From Salvelinus alpinus (lineage: Eukaryota; Chordata; Actinopteri; Salmoniformes; Salmonidae), in the NCBI RefSeq assembly GCF_045679555.1, contig NC_092120.1, positions 10,327,305 to 10,391,304 on the forward strand: a stretch of 64,000 nucleotides of DNA, written 5' to 3'. The notes beneath the pieces were generated by a model. That model saw only the letters and a program-made list of their open reading frames with translations, was not told the origin of the DNA and did not search any database. Made by a program: the position numbers and the translations under genes. Below are positions 52,870 to 64,000 of the stretch, piece by piece (position 1 is the first letter of the stretch; each line of letters starts with the position of its first letter).

Positions 52870-53815
52870 ATAAGACCACTGGGGTCACTAACACAGCCTC
52901 AGACCACCTCTATCCATCCCACCATGGGGAAATGGAGAGAAGCCTTTTGTGAGTGATGCACCGGTCAACAATACTCTGAGTTACAGAATGACTGACTATG
53001 GCAGTGACAATACGCGTAACGAACACGTGATGTGCAGGTGCCTAAAGCCAGTGTTAGTCCACAGAGTTGAATCTTAATGTCTCAGACTTTGTTCCTGATA
53101 AAACCAGTGTAGTTTACAAACCTCTTCTGTTGCTCTTCACGCCCATTTGACCTAGGTGTAGCCATTTTCTGAAATGTATTTGTCTGTGCCTTTTAAGTTT
53201 GACGCATTTGTTTTCTGAAAATGCCAAAACCTTTGTTTATGTTTGATCGTTTACAGGATAGAGTTTGTCCCACTTATAGCTAACCTCAATTGCAATTATT
53301 CTGCCTTACAATATTATGTGGTTATTATTTAGCCTCTGACACATGTTCTGATATTGTTGACTGCTGTATGCCTATCAAAGGTCAAGACTTTTCCAAACTG
53401 ATTTTATTTAATTTTCTTAGACATATGCATTTTATACAATTAACTAGAAAAAGTACTTGGTAACATACATTATTTGATTGTGTCATAATTTTGATATCAT
53501 AAGTTTATACAGAGCTACTGTACTATACACAGTTATAGCCATGTTTGATATTGTTTGACACTGACATGTGTAATGTAGTCTTAGTGTGTAGAGCCCTTAA
53601 AAGCCTTACCAAACTTTATCTTAGATATACTTTATTGAACATTTCAACTATCTTTGGCTTATGTCAAGGGTCAAATTTATAGTTGTGTTTTTTAAATGGA
53701 AAGCTATTTTATAACCTTGTGTAGGCTTGTTTTTTATATATATAATAATGAGAGTTTAATACTGACAACCAAGTTTTGTGTGATGGTGAATAAAAAATGT
53801 TAGTCTATGATGTTA
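52870..53815 (+). other. 3' UTR of the dapk2-like gene
   Basis: AT-rich sequence follows TAA. AATAAA at 53789-53794 is the best polyadenylation signal. The length is plausible for a single terminal exon. Confidence 0.6.
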
Positions 53816-54098
53816 AAGCTATTACAGTATATACATTTGTTACTTTGAAAGCCCACAATTTTAAAAAGACAGCAGACTATTTGCACTGGGTTGAGTCATC
53901 CGTTTCTGTGACACATGATGTTACCATATTTGAACCATGAGGTCAAGATAGTCAGTAAACTGCAACCTGTATCTAGCTTGATCTCAGTGAACCCAAAGTG
54001 AACATCACAATCATTGTAAAAGTTCATTGTAACAGACAAACAGTTTAGAAGAAGTGAAGCCTACAAACTTCAGTCTTTCAGTTCTTATTCTAAGTGTT

Positions 54099-54255
54099 CT
54101 AAATTGGTTCCAGGCTGTCATCCTCATTCTTATCAAAGGGTGGGGAATTGTTGCCATTTTCCTCTGGGTTTATACAAGGGTATGGCGGTTTTGAAACTGG
54201 GGGTTGAATAGTTGGCACTTCCAAGATGAGCAGGATCCATGGAGTCAGCAGCATT
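54099..54255 (-). other. Possible terminal exon of an unidentified minus-strand gene
   Basis: On the minus strand 'ggccccctctctccaag' is a plausible acceptor ending at 54256. Downstream, two frames stay open for some distance: one gives PTIQPPVSKPPYPCINPEEN and stops at 54099, the other gives TPSFKTAIPLYKPRGKWQQF and stops earlier. No upstream exon was identified and no family was recognised. Confidence 0.25.
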
Positions 54256-54539
54256 CTTGGAGAGAGGGGGCCAAGGAAATAAAGAGCTTTCACACACTGT
54301 AAATTCCTGAATCTGCCCATGCCCTCTCTCCTTCCAATGTGCATCCTACAGAGCGCATGCCCGTTGCCATAGAGGACTCACAAACAGACGCACTCGAGTA
54401 TGCAGAGGTGAGTTTGGTATTAGGCTACCATTAAAACTGAATAATGTAATAAGTATACAGTATATTTTGTAATTCGCACGCACGAACACCCACACATACA
54501 GGTGAGAGGAGATGCGAAACTGAGTAACAGGATACACAC

Positions 54540-54876
54540 TTACGACTAGTCAAGCATTATCGTGGGAGTGGCGACTCATACACAGAGGGAGACAAACAAC
54601 GTCAAACTGGTTTCCTCCTCGAGATCAAGTGACACATGACACGTTACCTGAAGACGTTAGGGCAATTCGGATGGTCTCTGTTTCTTTTTATTCATTGGAC
54701 AAAGTAAAATGTGATTTTTTTAATCACCAAGACTGTGGTAATCTTATAATTTAACGGTTATTATACTGTAGTTTTTCCTGATTAAACCGTGGAAGACGTG
54801 AAAAGCATAGGAGAATCATTGCATCTGCGCGCTGATTTGAAAGTTGGCTATCGCAGCAGGTGCAGCCACCAAACCG
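54540..54876 (+). promoter_or_regulatory. Possible 5' non-coding exon and promoter
   Basis: The segment ends 'gcagccaccaaaccg' directly before a consensus splice donor (gtgagtc at 54877). It lacks recognisable repeats and could be the first exon of the plus-strand gene whose coding exon is at 62374-62630. The link is a guess based on order and orientation. Confidence 0.25.
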
Positions 54877-54989
54877 GTGAGTCATTTGCAAATAATTTAT
54901 AATTTTTTTTACCTGACCATGAACTAAATGTCAGTTAAAAAGTCTAAAATGTAGGTTTAAATTAGACATATTTGTTAAATGTATGTATA

Positions 54990-56030
54990 CTGAACAAAAA
55001 TATAAATTCAACATGCAACAATTTCAAAGATTTTACAGAGTAACAGTTGCTATAAGAAAATCAGTCAATTGAAATAAATTAATTGGGCCCTAATCTATGG
55101 ATTTCACATGACTGGGAATACAGATATGCATCTGGTGGTCACAGATACCTTTAAAAAATGTAAGGGTGTGGATCAGACAGTATCTGGTGTGACCACCATT
55201 TGCCTCATGCAGCAAGACACATCTTCACATAGAGTTGATCAGGCTGTTGATTGTGGCATGTGGAATGTTGTCCCACTCCTCTTCAATGGAGGTACGAAGT
55301 TGCTGGATATTGGTAGGAACTGGAACACGCATTAACACATGCATTATCATGCTGAAACATCAGGTGATGGCGGCGGATGAATGGCATGACAATGGGCCTC
55401 GATCTTGTCACGGTATCTCTGTGCATTCAAATTGCCATTGATAAAATGCAATCGTGTTTGTTGTCCGTAGCTTATGCCTGCCCATACCATAACCCAACCG
55501 CCAGCATGGGGCACTCTGTTCACAACGTTGACATCAGCAAACCACTTGCCCACACGACGCCATACACGTGGTCTGCGGTTGTGGCAGCGGTTGGACGTAC
55601 TGCCAAATTCTCTAAAACAATGTTGGAGGCGACGTATGGTATAGAAATGAACATTCAATTGTCTATCAACAGCTTGGGTGGACATTCCTACAGTCAGCAT
55701 GCCAATTGCATGCTCCCTAAATCTTGAGACATCTGTGGTATTGTGTTGTGTGATAAAACTACACATTTTAGAGTGGCCTTTTATTGTCCCCAGCACAAGG
55801 TGCACCTGTGTAATGTTCATGCTGTTTAATCAGCATCTTGATATGCCACATCTGCCAGGTGGATTGATTATCTTGGCAGGAGAAATGCTCACTAACATGG
55901 ATGTAAACAAAATTGTGAACAACATTTTAGAGAAATAAGCTTTTTTGTGCATATGGAACATTTCTGGGATCTTTTATTTCAGCTCATGGAACCAACACTT
56001 TACATGTTGCATTTATATTTTTCTTCAGTG
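54990..56030 (-). mobile_element. Tc1-like element, internally deleted
   Basis: The left end 'ctgaacaaaaatataaattc' and the right end 'atttatatttttcttcagtg' are near-inverses, bordered by TA. On the minus strand, transposase fragments are readable at 55347-55820 (a helix-turn-helix piece, then [20 protein letters not shown] joined after a deletion). At 1.04 kb it is shorter than full-length relatives. Confidence 0.82.
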
Positions 56031-56032
56031 TA

Positions 56033-56917
56033 TTTTCAATGTGTGTCCTAGTTTATTTAGTCATGGGACATTCAAGGCATCCAGCCAGGTTCCCCAAGAA
56101 TTTTGTAGCAGCCTACCAAGGGGACCATACTTTTCTAAAATGGGTTGGAAATTATATTTATTTCATCATCATGGTTCGTTTGACACAATTTAAATATTCA
56201 AATGACACCATTATCAGACATGACATCTATCAGTATGACGACACATCTGTATCACAGGCAGCCTACTGTATTTACCGTATAACCATTGTTTTTAAACATC
56301 TCAAATTGACTGAAAATATATTTTAAAGAACAAATTAACTGGGACAATGTAGTTTGGTTTATTCAAGTTGTGTTAACAACAGTGACAGAAACATGACATG
56401 TTTCTCCCCATCCTTCCCAAAGGGCTTCATGACTCATAAACTCATGCCTGGTTGGTAGTTAGTTAGGTAATGATTAAAGGTAGACAGAGGTATATCAAGT
56501 GTGCTTGCGTACTTTCAAGTTAAGTATTAGGTGGGTCACAGGAGTCATAAAAACTTCCCAATTGATGGCACTGATGGATGGGATGTTGGGGATGGGAGCT
56601 TTCTTCATGAGCCACAAATATTTGAAGTTAAAAAAAACAGTGAAAAGAGGAACAGGGCCAACAGGAAAGCTCAAGATATATATATATATATAAGGTTATA
56701 TGGACATGAGGTCACAAACATTTTCAGCATGGTTGTATGTATGGTCCCAATAGGCCTATGTAACTCCAGTTAATAAGCTTAACCTTTTAATTAGGCAGAT
56801 TGATACCATGACTTCAAAGGATGCTGGGTAGTACAACACATTGCACATGTGAAGCAACTGTGTAAGAAAATTGGAGTGCATTAGAGCACCCTGAATGTAA
56901 AGCTGGATTAAGAGAGA
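56033..56917. other. Intergenic, no gene recognised
   Basis: Unique-looking AT-rich sequence with a short (TA)n run at about 56676-56691. No coding feature could be supported. Confidence 0.4.
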
Positions 56918-58518
<1,601 letters not shown>

Positions 58519-58520
58519 TA

Positions 58521-59159
58521 CATGTTTGAGGGCTTGAAGAGCGGATGACACGTTCTTCAGAAATAAACTTGACATGCCTGTTTCACCTACTGTTTACATT
58601 CCTGGACAGAGTCCTGTCTATGGTTAGAGATGAGGAATGTGAACAATGGAGGAAGGGGAGTAGAGATCTCAGGGGGAGGGAAGGATAGAGATGGTATATG
58701 GAGAGGGGAGAGACAGTAGATGGCCAGTCATTCAATTCAGTCCTCATGTCTTAAAGCAGATGTCCACAGACTTCCAGTCATCGTGCTAATGCTAGTTAGC
58801 ATTGGCTTCTGAAACTACCTCTAACTTCCTTAATAATGGACAGAGACATAAAAATGGTATCCACAAGTTCATCTGACTCTGGGGAAGTAGATCCCAAAGT
58901 ATCCCTTTAAGACTTTTTGGTTTGTTAAAAGAAAAACTGTTTTCTCAAACATTGTGGAAAAGGCAGATGAATTAAGAGGAATGTGTGAAATGGAAGAGAG
59001 CAAAAATATGAATAGGGAGAAGAAGACAAGGCAGCTAGGCACAGAAGTACAGTGACATTGTTACCTACCTTTAGCCCATGCAGAGGGAGGCACCTGTCTG
59101 TTAATGCACTCAATCACTTCATGGCACATGTATATTTAATCACTCTTGTTTTCAGTCTC
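58521..59159. other. Intergenic, no gene recognised
   Basis: No repeat or coding feature could be assigned with support. Confidence 0.35.
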
Positions 59160-60862
59160 CCAACTCATGCTCAAGACATTTCTTCAGCCTCCTGAGGTTG
59201 AAGAGGCGCTATTGTGGCTTCTCCACCACACTGTCTGGCTAGGGATGCCATCTGGTCCGGCAGCCTTGCGAGGGTTAACACGTTTTAAATGTCTTATTCA
59301 AATCGGCCATGGAGAAGGAGAGCCCACAGTCCTTGGTAGCGGGCCGCGTCGGTGGCACTGTATTATCCTCAAAGCGGGCAAAGAAGGTGTTTAGCTTGTC
59401 TGGAAGCAAGACGTCGGTGTCCGTAACGTGGCTGGTTTTCCTTTTGTAGTCCGTGATTGTCTGTAGACCCTGCCACATACGTCTCCTGTCTGAGCTGTTG
59501 AATTGCGACTCCACTTTGTCTCTATACTGACCTTTTGCTTGTTTGATTGCCTTGCAGAGGGAATAACTACACTGTATGTATTCGGCCATATTCCCAGTCA
59601 CCTTTCCATGGTTAAATGCGGTGGTTCGTGCTTTCAGTTTTGCGCGAATGCCGCCATCTATCCACGGTTTCTGGTTAGGGTAGCTTTTAATAGTCACAGT
59701 AGGTATAACATCTCCTATGCACTTCCTGATAAACTCACTCACCGAATCAGCGCATATGTCGATATTATTCTCTGAGGCATGTCCCAGTCTGCGTGATCAA
59801 AACAATCTTGAAGCGTGGATTCAGATTGGTCAGACCAGCGTTGAATAGTCCTTAGCATGGGTACATCCTGTTTGAGTTTCTGCCTATAGGAAGGGTGGAG
59901 CAAAATTGAGTCGTGGTCAGATTTGCCGAAAGGAGGGCGGGGGAGGGCCTTGTATGCATCGCGGAAGTTAGAGTATCAAATCAAATGTATTTATATAGCC
60001 CTTCTTACATCAGCTGATATCTCAAAGTGCTGTACAGAAACCCAGCCTAAAACCTCAAACAGCAAGCAATGCAGGTGTAGAAGCACGGTGGCCAGGAAAA
60101 AATCCCTAGAAAGGCCAAAACCTAGGAAGAAACCTAGAGAGGAACCAGGCTATGAGGGGTGGCCAGTCCTCTTCTGGCTGTGCCGGGTGGAGATTATAAC
60201 AGAACATGGCCAAGATGTTCAAATGTTCATAAATGACCAGCATGGTAAAATAATAATAATCACAGTAGTTGTCGAGGGTGCAACAGGTCAGCACCTCAGG
60301 AGTAAATGTCAGTTGGCTTTTCATAGCCGATCATTGAGAGTATCTCTACCGCTCCTGCTGTCTCTAGAGAGTTGAAAACAGCAGGTCTGGGACAGGTAGC
60401 ACGTCCGGTGAACAGGTCAGGGTTCCATAGCCGCAGGCAGAACAGTTGAAACTGGAGCAGCAGCACGGCCAGGTGAACTGGGGACAGCAAGGAGTCATCA
60501 TGCCAGTAGCAGTGATCGTGTTTTTCCAGCACGAGTGCTACAGTCAATATGCTGATAGAATTTAGGTAGCCTTGTTCTCAAATTTGCTTTGTTAAAATCA
60601 CTAGTTCCAATAAATGCAGCCTTAGGATATATGGTTTCCAGTTTGCATAAAGTACAGTGAAGTTCCTTGAGGGCCGTTGTGGTATCTGCTTGAGGGGGAT
60701 ATACTAAATGGTCGGCATTTGATTGTGAGGAATTATAGGTCAGGTGAACAAAAGGACTTGAGTTCCTGTATGTTGTTACAATTACACCATGAGTCGTTAA
60801 TCATGAAACTTTCACCCCCACCCTCATGTGAGTGTGTCATTGAGGGTGGTCCTCAGTGTGGG
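59160..60862 (-). mobile_element. LINE fragment (RSg-1/L2-like), region upstream of reverse transcriptase
   Basis: On the minus strand 59275-59742 is open and encodes the linker between endonuclease and reverse transcriptase (KSYPNQKPWIDGGIRAKLKA, SDRRRMWQGLQTITDYKRKT, LNTFFARFEDNT). LINE sequence resumes at about 60520-60860 after an unrelated insert (59975-60510). The copy is truncated at both ends. Confidence 0.85.
59975..60510 (+). repeat. Unclassified interspersed repeat inserted in the LINE
   Basis: It begins 'tcaaatcaaatgtatttata' and includes 'aagaaacctagagaggaacc' and 'gggtggagattataacagaa'. LINE-derived sequence is present on both sides, so it was inserted after the LINE. Its class is not known from this sequence; the borders are approximate. 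Confidence 0.6.
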
Positions 60863-60863
60863 A

Positions 60864-61385
60864 CAGTCGTGAAAAAGTACTCAATTGTCATACTTGACTA
60901 AAAGTAAAGATACCGTAATAGACAATGACTCAAGTAAAAGTGAAAGTCACCCAGTAAAATACTAATTGAGTAAAAGTTTTAAAGTATTGGGTTTTAAATA
61001 TACTTTAGTATCAAAAGTAATAATATAAATTATTTCAAATTCCTTATATTTACCAAACCAGACGTCAGAATTTTCTTGTTTTTTTTTGTATTTAAGGATA
61101 GCCAGGGGCACGCTCCAACACTCAGACATAATTTACAAACTAAACATTTGTGTTTAGTGAGTCCGTCAGATTAGAGGCAGAATGAATGACCAGGAATGTT
61201 CTCTTGATAAGTGTTTGAATTGGACCATTTTCTTGTCCTGCTAAGCATTCAAATTGTAACCAGTAGTTTTGCGTGTCAGGGAAAATGCATGGAGTAAAAT
61301 GTACAATATTTTCTTTAGGAATGTAGTGAAGTCAAAGTACAAGTACAGATACCCCAAAAGTACTTTAAAGTACTTTACACCACTG
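60864..61385. mobile_element. hAT-like non-autonomous element
   Basis: The left tip 'cagtcgtgaaaaagtactca' and the inverse of the right tip 'cagtggtgtaaagtacttta' share the CAGTSGTG hAT-like motif and 'aagtac' repeats. The 8-bp flanks (GTGTGGGA and GTGTCTGC) match at only five positions. There is no transposase. Confidence 0.65.
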
Positions 61386-62250
61386 GTGTCTGCGTGTGGT
61401 TCGGTACTTAGTACCATGCAGGGCTGGAGTCTGTATCAGTGTTATCTAAACCTCATTACATGAAGCATGATATACTACACATAGTTGAAGGAATTCATTA
61501 AGTATACCACCTCCCTACTACTCTCTTGTCTCTTGCTCTCAAAGGCATGCAGCGCACACACACACACACCACCCAGTAAGGATTCAATTTTTAAATGTTA
61601 CATTTTTCAGTTGTCATAAGGAGGCCTATAGATTGTGATGTCGATGACCTTGACAAGACATCACCTTTTAGAGGTTGCTGTGACTACATTATTCAATGGG
61701 CTCTGAGCACAGTCCTACTCTCATACATATGGTATGGATTCCATTTTGTATTTGTTTATGCTCAGCTAGAATAAAGAAGAAGTAGGTCAGCTAGAATAAA
61801 GACCAGGAAGTAGGCAACAATTCCAGGCGTTTGACACACTGCTGTTCATTTGGTTCCCAATGCAGATCATCTTAATGATTCTTCAGGTCTTTATCCTTCA
61901 TCTCATTCTAGGTGTTTAGGACAGTGATGTCAATGAGAGTGCGGCATTTATGAATCAAACTTTTCACATTGTTCTTGTAAAATACAGAAGGTTGAAACAG
62001 GATGTGGCTGCATTTGTGCTTTCACCTTTTCTCTGAAGTGCGCTAGTTGCGGTATCTTTTTGCTTTGACGTGACCTCATCTTGTTTCCATGACAGCATAA
62101 CAAGCCCAACATGCAAACCACCTAGAATGAGTTAACAATTTAGGAGCAACTTGAACTTTTGAACTCCTCCTCAAAATCTAACATGTACTAAATTGTAATT
62201 ATAATCTAATAGTTGATTCTGTAGCTGCCATGAGGTGTATTTTGTAAATA
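61386..62250. other. Intergenic or intronic, no gene recognised
   Basis: A short CA run lies near 61554-61567. It is possibly intron sequence of the gene with an exon at 62374. Nothing else could be supported. Confidence 0.35.
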
Positions 62251-62373
62251 ATGAATTGCAGTGAAAGTATGAATAAAGGCCTTTACATAACATCTGTCCA
62301 TTCTCTCGCACCCTTCCTCTTTCTCTCCCTCTCACCCTTCCTCTCCCTCACCCTTCCTCCCCCTCTCTGCCAG

Positions 62374-62630
62374 ATGATCGCCACACCTCCTCACTCCCCT
62401 CGTCTCCCAGGCTCCCCGTCATATCTGGGAGGCCACTGCGTCCCCTGTCCGGCCCCCCCACCCTCCTCCCCTTGCCCCTCCCCTCCCTCCTCTCCCTCCT
62501 CTGGAGGGGTGACACTACGTCGGACCCCCCCCTCCTACTGTCTCACACACACTCTGGACCACCTCCGCAGGCACAGCTGGCAGCCTGGAGCCATGATGTA
62601 TGGCTGCCCCCCGCAGTACCAGCAACGCAG
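62374..62630 (+). CDS. Proline-rich coding exon of an unidentified gene
   Basis: A strong pyrimidine tract ending 'ccctctctgccag' (62371-62373) precedes an open exon that ends AACGCAG before a gtaggg donor. It encodes MIATPPHSPRLPGSPSYLGG, a Pro/Ser-rich middle and HTLDHLRRHSWQPGAMMYGC. It is flanked by normal splice signals and has a codon composition unlike the repeats nearby. Whether ATG 62374 is the initiator or an internal Met is not settled. No family was recognised; later exons should lie to the right of the window. Confidence 0.55.
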
Positions 62631-62789
62631 GTAGGGGGCGCACTAACGACCAATACTTACTAGTCCAGTGGTCAACAACCCGCTTTAGGTACAAGACTAC
62701 AAGTTGCCCGTAGACACAGATCTAGGATCAGCTTACCTTCCCCAAATCCTAACCTTTATCATTAGGGCGGGGAAACCCAAGACTGACGT

Positions 62790-63405
<616 letters not shown>

Positions 63406-64000
63406 TGAGAGTGTGATAGTGATTTGAGTTAAATGCACAGCTTGCAACTCAACCATGTTCCTGGAGGGCTGCGGGAATTTGGGAGTGAACTGTGTAGGAG
63501 TATGCTTGCTATGTTCTAATATTTGTTTTAGGGATTGGCTGATCTAAGACCAGTACTACCAGTATATAACTTCCCACACATAGAGTCAATGCTGTTGTTA
63601 TCTCTGGCATTCCTGCTCTAACTGCTGGTGTTCTTATCAGTGCTGTTTTAGCTGGCTCTCTCCTACTCTCTTATTTGCTCATCTCTTCTGCTTTTAATTC
63701 ACTGAGCATGGCAATGTTCTTTCTCTTTTCCTGTAGCTTGTCCCTCTCTCTCTCTGCCTTTATCTATCTTTTATCTATCGTTCTTTTTTCCACCCATTTA
63801 TCCAAGATGTTGGCTACAATTTTTCTATTTTTTATTTAAAAATAAATAAGAAATTCACTAACCCCTCCACTCCTCCCCTAACTGGAGTAAACGAATCAAC
63901 AACAACACTTAGGCTTCTACTTCCAGCTTATACATACTATATAAATGTTACGGACACAGTCTATTTTCCAATAGTTATCTTTTGATTGTTTTTACTCCTG
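63406..64000. other. No gene recognised
   Basis: AT-rich and pyrimidine-rich sequence to the window edge. It is possibly intronic to the gene with the exon at 62374-62630. Confidence 0.35.

Overview
The window is nuclear DNA of a teleost fish, almost certainly a salmonid. The evidence is the intron-exon structure of recognisable vertebrate genes together with salmonid-typical repeats: tRNA-derived SINEs of the HpaI type (with a GTTAAC site) and SmaI type (with a CCCGGG site), many Tc1/mariner elements with long inverted repeats (one close to the Sleeping Beauty ancestor), RSg-1/L2-like LINEs and hAT-type MITEs with 8-bp target duplications. The exact species cannot be fixed from sequence alone.

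Host genes, left to right. (1) pdia3 (+, 122-3101): eleven coding exons of the ER disulfide isomerase; its 5' end lies outside the window. (2) cct3 (+, 4962-8895): a complete 14-exon gene for the gamma subunit of the TRiC/CCT chaperonin, 542 codons plus stop. (3) A pair of possible 3' exons of an unidentified minus-strand gene (11278-11714). (4) tmem79 (-, 23625-25519): a four-exon multipass membrane protein gene, 438 codons plus stop. (5) A dapk2-like death-associated protein kinase gene (+, 48535-52869): eleven coding exons, 361 codons plus stop. (6) A proline-rich coding exon (62374-62630) of an unidentified plus-strand gene that probably continues beyond the window. The genes do not form an operon-like pathway. 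pdia3 and cct3 are both protein-folding genes, but their adjacency need not be functional.

The space between genes is mostly transposable elements, much of it nested. From 11.77 to 19.34 kb, a DNA element with TA-flanked ends is split by a second DNA transposon (12178-19282, CCTGG duplicated at both edges), which itself carries two SINEs, a Tc1 copy and a LINE. From 28.66 to 39.19 kb, hAT-like ends with a near-perfect 8-bp target duplication enclose a TTAA-flanked element, a non-autonomous LTR retrotransposon (30536-32815) with 5-bp target duplications and a proline-rich minisatellite ORF, and two Tc1 elements inserted side by side. One of these Tc1 elements (33602-35208) has an uninterrupted 340-residue transposase with its DD34E residues at the expected spacing. 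From 40.2 to 46.3 kb there are nested MITEs, a minus-strand Tc1 carrying two SINEs, and a LINE interrupted by another Tc1. From 54.9 to 61.4 kb there are a deleted Tc1, a decayed Sleeping Beauty-like element, a minus-strand LINE and a hAT-like element.

Exon boundaries were placed by eye from GT/AG sites and continuity of the protein frame. Repeat edges were placed from terminal inverted repeats and target duplications where visible; otherwise they are approximate. No database search was run.
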